Part shown: piece by piece, positions 7,306-16,854 of the stretch
How positions within the stretch are numbered: the stretch's first letter is position 1
Layout of the letters: every line of letters begins with the position of its first letter
Source of the DNA: Marinilabilia sp.
GTDB taxonomy: Bacteria > Bacteroidota > Bacteroidia > Bacteroidales > Marinilabiliaceae
Assembly: GCF_016278715.1 (NCBI RefSeq)
Contig: NZ_JADQBH010000074.1
Coordinates: 1 to 39,568, forward strand
DNA length: 39,568 bases
Direction of reading: 5' to 3'
The notes under the pieces: generated by a model
Told to the model about the DNA's origin: nothing
The model's database searches: none
What the model saw: the letters and a program-made list of their open reading frames with translations, nothing else
Made by a program: the position numbers and the translations under genes

Positions 7306-7896
7306 ATGAAAATTAATTTCAGAGCCAACCTAAACATGGTCGTTTTAGCTTTTTTAGTGCTTTCTATCTCTTCTTGTCAACATCAACAAACAAGTGACAT
7401 TGATCTGGTAAAAGCCTTCAAACCTTCCGATAAATATTTCAAATCGAGCCTGATGAGCCTTCACTTCATCATCGAAACCTCTCCTGTCGATAAAGTAGAT
7501 ACCGTATTCCGGCAGATTATTGAATCTTATGACCTGCCTTTGTCTGCCAACGGGATTCCTGATGGCAGCTACAGCGCTGCCTCTCCGGCTGATGCCTTTG
7601 ACTACCAACACGTGGTAACCATTTCGGTAAAAAACGAGAAAATCACTTCGGTTGACTATAATGAAATCAAACCTGCCGGCAAAGGCAAACAGGAAGATAC
7701 CGCTTACTGCAAAGAGATGCAACCTGCCGGCACAACTCCGGCAATTGCTTACCCTGTGATGGAAGAGCAACTGCTGGAAAAGCAGAATATAATGGAAGTG
7801 GATGCAGTATCGGGAGCAACCTACTCGCTTTACCGAATGAGGTATGCTCTGACCATGGCACTGATGAAGGCCACATTAGAGAACAATCCAAATTGA
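7306..7896 (+). CDS. FMN-binding domain lipoprotein
   Basis: The protein has 196 residues with a lipoprotein signal (LSISSC, Cys24). Residues 84-190 form one FMN_bind domain: DGSYSAASPAD at the start, a beta-strand region with VVTISVKNEKITSVDYNEI, and the flavinylation motif DAVSGAT at 166-172. In NqrC and RnfG the final Thr of this D-x2-(S/T)-GAT motif carries FMN by a phosphoester bond made by ApbE, so Thr172 is the expected site. The domain sits on a lipid-anchored protein outside the cytoplasm, where covalent FMN serves electron transfer. No ApbE, Rnf/Nqr or cytochrome gene is within this window. It stands alone, convergent with fhs. Redox partners are unknown. Confidence 0.82.
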   Translation: MKINFRANLNMVVLAFLVLSISSCQHQQTSDIDLVKAFKPSDKYFKSSLMSLHFIIETSPVDKVDTVFRQIIESYDLPLSANGIPDGSYSAASPADAFDYQHVVTISVKNEKITSVDYNEIKPAGKGKQEDTAYCKEMQPAGTTPAIAYPVMEEQLLEKQNIMEVDAVSGATYSLYRMRYALTMALMKATLENNPN

Positions 7897-8067
7897 CGCG
7901 GACAGGCAACTGAAGTTAGAAAGCCGCTATCTCTGAATAATGAAACCATCCAGGAACCATAAAGTAACAAAAAGAGGGCGACCCATTTCGGACTGAAAAA
8001 TTTATTTCACCTAACTTCGTTTCACAAATAATTAGGATGGGTTTAATAAGTATTTTACCATAGCCCG

Positions 8068-9738
8068 TTAAAAGAGCCCCGAAATTACCCCGTCATCATC
8101 AATATCTATATTTTCGGCTGCAGGAGTTCCGGGAAGTCCGGGCATACGCATGATATTACCGGTGATGGGCACGATAAAACCAGCCCCGGCAGCAATTTCA
8201 ATTTCACGTACTGTGACAACAAAATTCTCGGGACGCCCCAGTAATTTTGGGTTATCGGAAAGTGATTTCTGAGTTTTGGCAATGCAAACGGCCTTATCTC
8301 CCAAACCCAATTCTTCAATCACCTTTAGGTCCTTTTTTGCCTGAGCGCTGTAGTCAATGGCCTTTGCTCCGTATATTTCCTTGGCAATGGTTTCAATTTT
8401 CTTTTCCACCGACCAGGACCAATCGTAAAGCGGTGTCATTTCGGAGGTACAACTCTCGGCTGCTTCGACAACCAGGTGTGCCAATTCTTCAGCACCTTCT
8501 CCCCCTTTGGCCCAAACATCTGCCACAGCCACCTTAACACCCAGATCTTTACATTTTGCCACAATTGTCTCAATTTCTTCTTCCGTATCAGACACAAACC
8601 GATTGATGGCAACCACCGGGCAAACATTGAATTTCCTCATATTTTCCACGTGTTTCTCAAGGTTCTCCAATCCACGCTTTACCGCTTTCGTGTTGGGACT
8701 GTTGAGTTCGGCCACCGAAACTTCGCCATGATACTTCAGTGCTCTGACGGTTGCCACCAGTACAGCAGCCTGAGGTGTCAGACCTGCAGAAACACATTTG
8801 ATGTCCAGAAATTTCTCCGCGCCTAAATCAAAACCAAAACCGGCCTCTGTCACCACATAATCAGACAAAGAAAGTCCCATTTTGGTTGCAAGTACAGAGT
8901 TAGTTCCCTGAGCAATATTGGCAAACGGGCCACCATGAATTATTGCAGGATTACCCTCCAGCGTTTGCACCAGATTAGGCTTGATGGCTTCTTTCAGCAA
9001 CGCCGCCATGGCTCCCTGTGCATTTAGGTCGCGCGCAAACACCGGTTTTTTATCGAAAGTAAAGCCCACAAAGATATTTCCGATTCGCTTCTTCAGGTCA
9101 TGGAAATCTTCGGCCAGACAAAGAATGGCCATTATTTCTGATGCAGCAGTGATGTTAAATCCGGTTTCGCGTGGAATGCCTGATGTAGTTCCACCCAGAC
9201 CCACGATAATGTTTCGCAACGAGCGATCGTTCATATCCATCACCCGCTTCCAGTGCACGGTTCGGGGGTCTATGTTCAGGGAACGACCGTTGTTCTGTAT
9301 ATTGTTGTCGATAAGAGCGGCCAATAAATTATTGGCTTTTTCGATGGCCGCAAAATCACCTGTAAAATGAAGATTGATGTCCTCCATTGGAATTACCTGT
9401 GAATAGCCACCGCCGGTAGCACCCCCTTTAATTCCAAAAACAGGCCCCAGGCTGGGTTCGCGCAGCACTACTGTGGTTTGTTTTCCAATGCGGTTGAGGC
9501 CTTCACTAAGTCCGATAGAAATGGTTGTTTTGCCTTCTCCGGCAGGAGTTGGCGAAATGGCAGACACCAAAACGAGCTTACTATTTTTCCCTTCTTCGGT
9601 ATTGATCAGGTCCAGAGGTAATTTGGCCTTATATTTTCCATAAAATTCCAGTTTGTCAAAAGGAATCTTCAGGTTTTCTGCTATTTCTGCAATGGGTCTG
9701 ATGCCCGCTTTCCGGGCAATTTCAATATCACTGGCCAT
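8068..9738 (-). CDS. fhs: Formate-tetrahydrofolate ligase
   Basis: The 556-residue length matches the family. The ATP-binding loop PTPAGEGKTT is at residues 63-72, and the family blocks LREPSLGPVFGIKGGATGGG, FTGDFAAI and RETGFNITAASE are all present. The enzyme makes 10-formyl-tetrahydrofolate from formate, ATP and tetrahydrofolate in the cytoplasm, feeding one-carbon units to purine and initiator-tRNA formylation. It follows the sensor kinase gene by 62 nt on the same strand. A weak promoter (TTTG at about 9797-9800 and TATCTTCA 19 nt downstream) suggests its own transcription. The ATG at 9738 gives the conserved N-terminus SDIEIARKAG. No truncation or unusual residue was noticed. Confidence 0.97.
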   Translation of the reverse strand: MASDIEIARKAGIRPIAEIAENLKIPFDKLEFYGKYKAKLPLDLINTEEGKNSKLVLVSAISPTPAGEGKTTISIGLSEGLNRIGKQTTVVLREPSLGPVFGIKGGATGGGYSQVIPMEDINLHFTGDFAAIEKANNLLAALIDNNIQNNGRSLNIDPRTVHWKRVMDMNDRSLRNIIVGLGGTTSGIPRETGFNITAASEIMAILCLAEDFHDLKKRIGNIFVGFTFDKKPVFARDLNAQGAMAALLKEAIKPNLVQTLEGNPAIIHGGPFANIAQGTNSVLATKMGLSLSDYVVTEAGFGFDLGAEKFLDIKCVSAGLTPQAAVLVATVRALKYHGEVSVAELNSPNTKAVKRGLENLEKHVENMRKFNVCPVVAINRFVSDTEEEIETIVAKCKDLGVKVAVADVWAKGGEGAEELAHLVVEAAESCTSEMTPLYDWSWSVEKKIETIAKEIYGAKAIDYSAQAKKDLKVIEELGLGDKAVCIAKTQKSLSDNPKLLGRPENFVVTVREIEIAAGAGFIVPITGNIMRMPGLPGTPAAENIDIDDDGVISGLF

Positions 9739-9800
9739 AATCGGATAAATTTTATCTTGAAAGTGATATGAAGATATGTAGAATTACCGAATTGTCAAAA

Positions 9801-12800
9801 TCAGGAACGGGCCAGCGGCACGGTAAAGGAAAAGTCACTTCCCTCTCCCAGTTTACTCTTCACCCGTATCCTGCCACCTTGCTTTTCCACAAATTCCTTG
9901 CACAGTAACAATCCCAGACCACTGCCCTGCTCATTTTCGGTTCCGGCACGTGAAGATTGACCAGTTATGTCCCAAAGTTTTCTCAGGTTTTCAGGGGCTA
10001 TGCCCACCCCATTGTCGGAAACGAAAACCACTGCTTCACCCGACTCAAGTCTGACAGAAATATCCACACTACCTCCTTGTTCGGTAAATTTAATTGCATT
10101 GGACAGCAGGTTGCGAACAATGGTTCTAAACATAAAACGATCTGCTTGTACCATTATGGTTTCGTCACCTGAAAATTTAATACTTATATTTTTCCTGGTC
10201 CCCTGGTCTTTTAATAATTCTATAACACTCAGACACACCTCTCCTGCATCCACACTCTCGGGACGAGCAATCATTTTACCCGACTGCGAATTGGCCCAAA
10301 GCAACAAGTCCTCAAGTAATCCGTAGGTTTGCTCCCCGGCCCGAAGAATTTGTTTCAACTGATCCTCTACCTCATCGCTATTGAAAAACTCAAAATCACT
10401 GAGCAACAGCTCGGAAAAACCAATTATAGTATTAAATGGATTTCTCAGATCGTGAGCAATAATGGAAAGAAACTTGTCTTTAGTGGCATTGGTTTGTTTC
10501 AATTCATTTCGTTGCTGAATTAATTCCTGTGCCTGAATCTCAATTTTTTCCTGACGTTCTTTAAGCATAGAATTGCTTTCCATCAGTTGTTTTTTCTGAT
10601 TTTCCAACACTTCATTCTTCTGCCTTATCTCTTCGGTTCGCTTTTCAACCAGCCGGTTTAATTTTTGTATGCGCTGAAGTCGGGACCGATAGAACAGCGC
10701 TAAGATCAGCATCCCAATAAAAACAACCATCCCCCTGAACCAGAAGGTCTGCCAATAAGGCGGAAGAATTACAATTTCAAGCTTCCGTTGCTCTTCGCCC
10801 CAAACGCCATCTACTTTGCACTGAATTTTAAATTCATAATTGCCAGGATCCAAATTGGTATAGGTCGCTTTTCGTGTTTTCCCCACATAATACCATTCCT
10901 TATCAAAATTCTCCAGTTTATAGGCGTACTCGATATCATCTGTAAAATTGTAATTCAGTGCCGCGTAATCGAAAGAAAACATGGAATAACGCCAGGGAAT
11001 TTCAATATAATCTGTTTCGGTAATCGACTTTTTAAGTATTGAATCCTTTTCCCCGATCCCGACAGATTTATTGAATATCTCAAAATCTACAATTTCGATG
11101 GGAGGCGGCGCTACAGAAACAGATACACTATCGGGGTGAAACCGATTAAAGCCGTTGATGCCCCCAAAATAAAGATAGCCATCCCGATCCTTAAACGAAG
11201 CACCTCGGTTAAATTCTATGTCCTGAAGTCCATGGGAACGCGAGAATCGCCGAAAACTGCCAGTCTCCGGATTATAGACCATTAATCCGTCGTTGGAACT
11301 TATCCATAAATTGCGCTGGTCGTCTTCCTCTATCCCCAGCACCCTCAGTTCTGAGAGACTATCGCCCAATGGATAATAGTTAAAATGAAGATTATCCGGA
11401 TTAAGTTTATGCAACCCTTTATTGGTGCCAAACCACAACCCTCCTTCATGGTCTTTCAAAGATGACAACACATTCCCGTTTTCTAATCCGCTTCTTCCAT
11501 CCTCGATTCCCAGAAAACGCCTGAAAGTATGGTTTCGCCGAAGCATGTTAATGCCTCCTCCATCCGTTCCCACCCACAACAAGTTATTTTCCCCTTCGAG
11601 AATATTTATTATGTTGTTATTGCTAATACTTAATTCATTCCCTACTTCTACCGTAAAACTTTTAAATGCGCCGGTTTCATAATCAAACAAATTAAGACCT
11701 CCTCCAAAAGTCCCCACCCACAAATCCCCTGATGAGTCTTCATAAGTCATCGATACATTATTCGAACTAATGGAGTTATCATCAGAATCATCTCTTACAT
11801 ATCGCGTGAAATCCCGGGATTCAAAATTATACCTGCTCAAACCTCCCCTCCAGACACTAACCCATATATTGTGCCTGGTGTCATGTGAAACACCCATTAC
11901 AAAGTCCCCACCTAAACTATTTTGGTCATTTCTTCGGAACCGAAATTCCTGAACCTTGTTCATATTTCTGTCAAAAACATTGAGCCCTCCGCCATCTGTC
12001 CCCACCCATATATTTCCGTGATGATCCTGACTAAAACTGGTAACACTGTTATGACTCAGGCTATTACCCATTGCCTTCTTCCGGTAATGTTCAAATGTGT
12101 TGAAACTCCTAAAATATACATTCACACCACCAGTATAGGTTCCTATCCAAATATTCCCATCGGTATCTTTAAAAAGAGAATAAACAGAGTTGTTATTGAG
12201 GCTTTCAGCATCTAAATCATCATAAACCACTGTAGAGAAACTCCTGGTGGAAGGTTGATAGATACTCAATCCTCCATTCTCTGTACCTAGCCAGATATTT
12301 CCATGATCATCTTCAACAACAGCCCTGACGACATCACTACTCAAAGAATTAGAATCTAAAGGATCATGTGAAAAATGCTCAAAGCGATTCTCAGTCGGAT
12401 AATAGCAACTAACCCCTGAATCTCTCGTTGCTATCCAGATTCTTCCCGATGAATCTTCAAACAAATCGAATAAACCACTTTCTGAAACTACTTCGTCATT
12501 TGTCGGATGAAGCATAAAGTGTTCAACTTCACCGGTTAAAGGGTTATAGCGATCAATCCTTTTTTCAAACCAAAACCCGATCCAAAGATTCCCTTTCGAA
12601 TCTTTTTCCAATGTACTGATGCTATTGCTTCTTATGCCCTGGATTCGGTTGGACTCATACACAACCTTTGTTAATCGGGTACGATCTTTATTAATCTTGT
12701 ACAATCCATGCCCAAAAACCCCAAGCCATAAATTTTGCTGATTGTCTTCAATTATTGCCGCAAGATTGGAACTAGGCAACTCAATATTACTTTCAGGAGG

Positions 12801-13160
12801 TTTATTGAAATTTTCGAAGCTGTCAGTCGCCGGGTCATATCGGTCAAGACCTCCACCCGGGTGCCCAATCCAAATATAACCCTGGCTGTCTTCAAACATT
12901 GAGCTTATCTGGCTACTGGACAAGGAATTTTCTTTTCCGGGAATATGTTCATACAACCGAAAATCATAGCCATTGTAGCGATTCATTCCCCCCCGGGTTC
13001 CAAACCACATAAACCCCCTGGAGTCCTGCAAAATGGTTACGACATTATTCTGTACAAGACCATCTTTGGAGGTGATGTGTCTGAACTTCATATTGGGACT
13101 TTGTCCATTTACCTGAAACAAGCCCAAAAAGAGAAAAATAAATAACCAACCCCTAAGCAT
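9801..13160 (-). CDS. Membrane sensor histidine kinase with two seven-bladed regulator propellers and a Y_Y_Y domain
   Basis: The protein has 1119 residues. After a signal peptide (1-20) there are fourteen Reg_prop motifs of the D-x-x-G-x-(I/L)-W-(I/V)-G-T type between residues 46 and 675, enough for two seven-bladed beta-propellers in the periplasm. A Y_Y_Y domain follows (about 737-800), then one membrane helix (806-824), a coiled coil (826-895), HisKA with phospho-acceptor His903 (IAHDLRNPF), and a HATPase_c domain with N-box Asn1017/Asn1021, G1 DNGVG (1049-1053) and G2 GSGLG (1079-1083). It ends right after the kinase domain, with no receiver or AraC domain, unlike the hybrid two-component systems that use the same sensor for polysaccharides. 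No response regulator gene adjoins it. The signal sensed is unknown. Confidence 0.92.
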   Translation of the reverse strand: MLRGWLFIFLFLGLFQVNGQSPNMKFRHITSKDGLVQNNVVTILQDSRGFMWFGTRGGMNRYNGYDFRLYEHIPGKENSLSSSQISSMFEDSQGYIWIGHPGGGLDRYDPATDSFENFNKPPESNIELPSSNLAAIIEDNQQNLWLGVFGHGLYKINKDRTRLTKVVYESNRIQGIRSNSISTLEKDSKGNLWIGFWFEKRIDRYNPLTGEVEHFMLHPTNDEVVSESGLFDLFEDSSGRIWIATRDSGVSCYYPTENRFEHFSHDPLDSNSLSSDVVRAVVEDDHGNIWLGTENGGLSIYQPSTRSFSTVVYDDLDAESLNNNSVYSLFKDTDGNIWIGTYTGGVNVYFRSFNTFEHYRKKAMGNSLSHNSVTSFSQDHHGNIWVGTDGGGLNVFDRNMNKVQEFRFRRNDQNSLGGDFVMGVSHDTRHNIWVSVWRGGLSRYNFESRDFTRYVRDDSDDNSISSNNVSMTYEDSSGDLWVGTFGGGLNLFDYETGAFKSFTVEVGNELSISNNNIINILEGENNLLWVGTDGGGINMLRRNHTFRRFLGIEDGRSGLENGNVLSSLKDHEGGLWFGTNKGLHKLNPDNLHFNYYPLGDSLSELRVLGIEEDDQRNLWISSNDGLMVYNPETGSFRRFSRSHGLQDIEFNRGASFKDRDGYLYFGGINGFNRFHPDSVSVSVAPPPIEIVDFEIFNKSVGIGEKDSILKKSITETDYIEIPWRYSMFSFDYAALNYNFTDDIEYAYKLENFDKEWYYVGKTRKATYTNLDPGNYEFKIQCKVDGVWGEEQRKLEIVILPPYWQTFWFRGMVVFIGMLILALFYRSRLQRIQKLNRLVEKRTEEIRQKNEVLENQKKQLMESNSMLKERQEKIEIQAQELIQQRNELKQTNATKDKFLSIIAHDLRNPFNTIIGFSELLLSDFEFFNSDEVEDQLKQILRAGEQTYGLLEDLLLWANSQSGKMIARPESVDAGEVCLSVIELLKDQGTRKNISIKFSGDETIMVQADRFMFRTIVRNLLSNAIKFTEQGGSVDISVRLESGEAVVFVSDNGVGIAPENLRKLWDITGQSSRAGTENEQGSGLGLLLCKEFVEKQGGRIRVKSKLGEGSDFSFTVPLARS

Positions 13161-14054
13161 AAATCCCCTTTATTTCGTCTATCTCCGTGGATAATTTCAA
13201 TTTCCCAGCATTTGCAGCCGAAAACATACTCTAATCCCCGGAAACGGTAATAAAAAACAATCAAATATGTACCTCATATCTGAAATCATGCCCCTAAATG
13301 GCATTACGTACTGTTTTTAAGAAGGTTTCCCTTAAATGACAACTTATTAAAATTTTTGAAAAAAAAAGTCAAAACACAATCGCATTTAATAATTAAGGAC
13401 TCAATTAAATAATCCGTGCTGATTAATTCTACTTTACGCCTTTAGACAAAAAATAATTGCCGGAATCTGTATTTACAGCCTGAAAGGCTAACTTAATTCA
13501 GCCCGGGGCGGCGCTCCGGGATTTTTAGAAATTTTTTTCATGCGGGCTGAAAGCCCAACTGAATCCAATATTATTATTCAATTAACTGCCCTTACAGGGC
13601 GACAATTCTAATATGCTTAAATTCCCAACGTGATACGTTGGACTGAATTAAGCCGGACTTACAGCCCGAAAGAAATCACCAAAAACAATTCAGAAAGTTA
13701 CCATTAAGGTGGTTGATAACAAAATATGATTGCAAATAAACCCCACCCAATCTACACAAAAACAACACATTGTCAATACCTTCCACAAAATAACCAACAT
13801 ATTAACCCCGGCAATCGTTCAAAAACAAAGCACCACTTTATCTGTTCATAAATTATAAAATAGCCGGGAGGGAAAATTCCAGCCACTGATATACCCATGA
13901 AACAAAAGATACACTATTAACATAAAGCATTTTAAAAAAATTTTCAGCCAGAAACTAATCGGGTGTGACAGATTCTTTGCAAAAAACGTCAGCACAGGAT
14001 TCAATCAGCTAGCAAACACTTAAAAAATTTAAAGCACTCTTAAAACATAAGAAT
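13161..14054. other. Long non-coding spacer
   Basis: These 894 nt lie between the sensor kinase (leftward) and the DUF255 gene (rightward). The sequence holds no ORF worth calling. Its middle (13476-13675) is the palindrome cluster described separately. The rest is AT-rich with runs of A and T, and no clear TAnnTTTG promoter was found for either gene. Confidence 0.5.
13476..13675. repeat. Cluster of small palindromes (REP-like)
   Basis: Five hairpins with short loops follow each other: AGCC-tgaaa-GGCT (13477-13489), CCCGGGG with CTCCGGG (13502-13520), GGGCT-gaa-AGCCC (13544-13556), GCCCT-tac-AGGGC (13588-13600) and CCAACG-tgata-CGTTGG (13625-13641). TTAATTCAG at 13493-13501 and its inverse CTGAATTAA at 13643-13651 frame the group. 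Such strings resemble REP/BIME-type intergenic repeats, which in other bacteria are tied to Y1 (RAYT) transposases. No transposase gene is in the window. Confidence 0.65.
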
Positions 14055-16088
14055 ATGTCAATAAATTCAACCACCAACCACCTCATTCACTCCACCTCTC
14101 CTTATCTTTTGCAACATGCACACAACCCGGTTGCCTGGCACCCGTGGAACCAGGAAACCCTGAATAAGGCACTACAGGAAGACAAACCCATACTCGTCAG
14201 TATTGGTTATTCAGCCTGTCACTGGTGTCATGTGATGGCTCATGAATGCTTTGAGGATAAAGAGGTTTCCCGCCTTATGAATGAACATTTCATCTGCATA
14301 AAAGTAGACCGGGAGGAACGCCCGGATGTTGACCACTTTTTCATGACCGCTTTACAAATGATGGGCGGTCAGGGCGGATGGCCCCTGAATGTGGTTGCTC
14401 TTCCGGACGGACAGCCTTTCTGGGGTGGTACATATTTACCTAAAGACCAGTGGATGTCTGTTCTGGAGAAAATACAACAACTTTTTGAAAACGAGCGGGA
14501 GAAATTGACGCATCATGCCCACAACCTAACCACAGGGATTCAGCAAGCATCATTAATTCCAACCGAAAATCAGGAAGCGGGTGACCTTTCAGACATCATC
14601 AATGAAGCAATGGAAACCTGGTCACCCCAATGGGATATGCGACTGGGTGGTTCTCGGGGAAAACCCAAATTTCCCATGCCTGTTAATCTTGAGTTTCTGT
14701 TGCATCAGAATTTTCACCATCCGCAGAAAAAATTTGCGGAATTCATCAACACCTCTCTTCAACAAATGGCGCGCGGTGGAATTTATGACCAGGCAGGTGG
14801 TGGCTTTGCACGCTACTCGGTTGATGAATTCTGGAAAGTTCCCCATTTCGAAAAAATGCTGTACGACAATGCCCAGCTAACAGAACTCTATGCGCACGCC
14901 TACGGATTTTTTGGGAACGAAGAGTATAAGAAAGTAGTGTATGAGACCATCTCGTTTGTGGAAAAAGAACTCATGCACCCATCAGGGGCCTTTTTCTCTG
15001 CTCTGGATGCCGACAGCGAGGGAGAAGAAGGGAAATACTATGTCTGGTCCGAAGAAGAACTGGTGGATACGCTTGGCAAAGAATTCCCACTCTTCGCCGA
15101 TTATTTCAACATCAATGAAACCGGATATTGGGAGAATGGCTATTACATTTTGTTGCGCAGTCAGTCCGACGAAGAATTCTCACGGAAACACCAACTTGAG
15201 ATTCTGCAATTGCAGGAAAAAAGAGCGTTGTGGAAAAGAAAACTAATAGCCCAAAGAGAGCAGAGAGTACGCCCCGGACTGGACGATAAGTCGGTAACTT
15301 CGTGGAATGCCCTAATGAACAAAGGGCTTGCCGAAGCTTATAAAATTTTCGGTGAAGACCATTTTCGTGAACTGGCGTTAAAAAACGGACATTTCATCCT
15401 CAACAATCTCAAAACAAACGATGGGGGAATATTCCATACCTGGAAAAACCATCAACCATCCATCAGCGGTTTTATGGAAGATTACGCCGCAGTAATCGCT
15501 GCATTCGTTGTCCTCTTTGAGATTTCGGGAGATGAGCTATGGATATCCGAAGCCATCGCTTTATCCGATTACGCTTTTGAAAAGTTTTACGATGAGGAAG
15601 CCGGTCATTTCCGGTTTATGGAAAAAGACCAAAAAGAATTACCGGCCAATCACTTTGAAACACAAGACAACGTAATCCCCTCCGCCAATGCAATCATGGG
15701 GTATGCGTTGGCTAAACTTCACCTTTTTACAGGAGAAAAAGCATACCAGAAAACAGCACAAAAGATGCTCACGACTATGCTTCCTCAATTCCGCAAATAC
15801 CCCTGGGGGTTCGCACATTGGGGCAGTCTGATGTTGTTTCTGAATAAACAAAGCTTCGAGGTGGTGATTTCAGGTCCTGAGCATCAAAATTTCCTTACCC
15901 AACTACAAAAAAACTACAGGCCAGACATCATCTGGGCACCAGTGGGCCCGGAAAGTCAGGAAAAAACAGAAATTACCAAAGGCAGGAAGTCAACCGAACG
16001 AAACACTATTTTTGTTTGCAAAGCAGGAGCTTGTCAACTGCCTGTGTACAATGTCGAAGAAGCTGAGAAATTAATTTTGATTTCTTAG
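14055..16088 (+). CDS. DUF255 thioredoxin-fold protein (YyaL / spermatogenesis-associated protein 20 family)
   Basis: The protein has 677 residues, the usual size. The N-terminal third is a thioredoxin-like domain with the redox-type motif SACHWCHVM (Cys55 and Cys58), followed by VDREERPDVD and GGQGGWPLNV, both diagnostic of the family. The rest forms an alpha/alpha-barrel-like region similar to glycosidase or epimerase barrels, with the conserved GGGFARYSVDEFWKVPHFEKM and LDADSEGEEGKYYVW. There is no signal peptide, so it should be cytoplasmic. The family is very widespread, but no enzymatic reaction is firmly established. It is a single gene followed by a short convergent spacer. The ATG at 14055 gives the conserved N-terminus NHLIHSTSPYLLQHA. 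Confidence 0.93.
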   Translation: MSINSTTNHLIHSTSPYLLQHAHNPVAWHPWNQETLNKALQEDKPILVSIGYSACHWCHVMAHECFEDKEVSRLMNEHFICIKVDREERPDVDHFFMTALQMMGGQGGWPLNVVALPDGQPFWGGTYLPKDQWMSVLEKIQQLFENEREKLTHHAHNLTTGIQQASLIPTENQEAGDLSDIINEAMETWSPQWDMRLGGSRGKPKFPMPVNLEFLLHQNFHHPQKKFAEFINTSLQQMARGGIYDQAGGGFARYSVDEFWKVPHFEKMLYDNAQLTELYAHAYGFFGNEEYKKVVYETISFVEKELMHPSGAFFSALDADSEGEEGKYYVWSEEELVDTLGKEFPLFADYFNINETGYWENGYYILLRSQSDEEFSRKHQLEILQLQEKRALWKRKLIAQREQRVRPGLDDKSVTSWNALMNKGLAEAYKIFGEDHFRELALKNGHFILNNLKTNDGGIFHTWKNHQPSISGFMEDYAAVIAAFVVLFEISGDELWISEAIALSDYAFEKFYDEEAGHFRFMEKDQKELPANHFETQDNVIPSANAIMGYALAKLHLFTGEKAYQKTAQKMLTTMLPQFRKYPWGFAHWGSLMLFLNKQSFEVVISGPEHQNFLTQLQKNYRPDIIWAPVGPESQEKTEITKGRKSTERNTIFVCKAGACQLPVYNVEEAEKLILIS

Positions 16089-16285
16089 AAAATGTTTAAA
16101 TTCTGTTATTGGAAAATGTTTTTGAAGAATTGTGTTCTTAGACAGCTCAAAATTGACACAATTTGCAGCGCGATTTTAGGAAATTTTGACAAAGCCTAAA
16201 AGGTCAAGACCCGAAAACATCCAACAGAATTAAACACAAACACCCCAGGCCATCGCTTATAACCACCTTAAGAGAATTTGAATTA

Positions 16286-16498
16286 TCAATTTTCCGGCTT
16301 TTGCCTACATGTATTCACGCCAAATAATGCATAAGCTCCACAAAACCGAAACAGAGAAGTAAGCAGCAGAATAATTGCCACAACGAGGAATATCGTTCCC
16401 GTTGTACCCGAAACAGCACCTGAAAGATAAAGAATTGCCAGTACTGCAGCGATTGCAATTCGCACCAGTCTGTCCTTATTACCAACATTTGCTTTCAT
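16286..16498 (-). CDS. DUF2892 small membrane protein
   Basis: The 70-residue protein starts with KANVGNKDRLVRIAIA, the N-terminal signature of DUF2892 (YgaP-like membrane domain). Two hydrophobic helices follow (about residues 13-30 and 33-47). It contains Cys53 and Cys64 near the C-terminal end. In YgaP this domain is the membrane anchor of a rhodanese, but here it stands alone, as is common in Bacteroidota. Its role is unknown. The gene is convergent with the DUF255 gene and is separated from typA by 356 nt. Confidence 0.82.
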   Translation of the reverse strand: MKANVGNKDRLVRIAIAAVLAILYLSGAVSGTTGTIFLVVAIILLLTSLFRFCGAYALFGVNTCRQKPEN

Positions 16499-16854
16499 AA
16501 TTATAAAATTTATCTTACGTGATTAATACTAGATCGAAGGTATTAAAGCAAAAGCACCGGCGGTTTTAGTTTAACCTTTTCACGGAGCTTTACATCGGGC
16601 TGTTTGCACTCTGGCTTTCAGCCTGTTTTTACAATCTGTCAAGGTAGAATCACTCCTTCTTTTGGATATTTTCATCCTCTCCAAACATTCATCAACAACA
16701 CAAAATCTTTTGTCCTTTTAACCATCCCTAAAAGATAAAACAATCTGAAAGCCAATTGGTTTTAAAAACAGAAAACCCACCTGCTGTGATTAGCAAGTGG
16801 GTTTTTTATATCATCTTGGCAAGAAAACGCCAAATACCGCGTCTTTTCTATTAA
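16499..16854. other. Spacer between typA and the DUF2892 gene
   Basis: This 356-nt spacer contains the terminator hairpin at 16772-16807 next to typA. The remainder shows no ORF, repeat or clear promoter consensus for the DUF2892 gene. Confidence 0.4.
16772..16807. terminator. Rho-independent terminator downstream of typA
   Basis: AAAACCCACCTGC (16772-16784) pairs with GCAAGTGGGTTTT (16793-16805) around an 8-nt loop, with one wobble pair. T-runs follow on both strands, so it can work for typA on the minus strand and from the other side. Confidence 0.85.
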
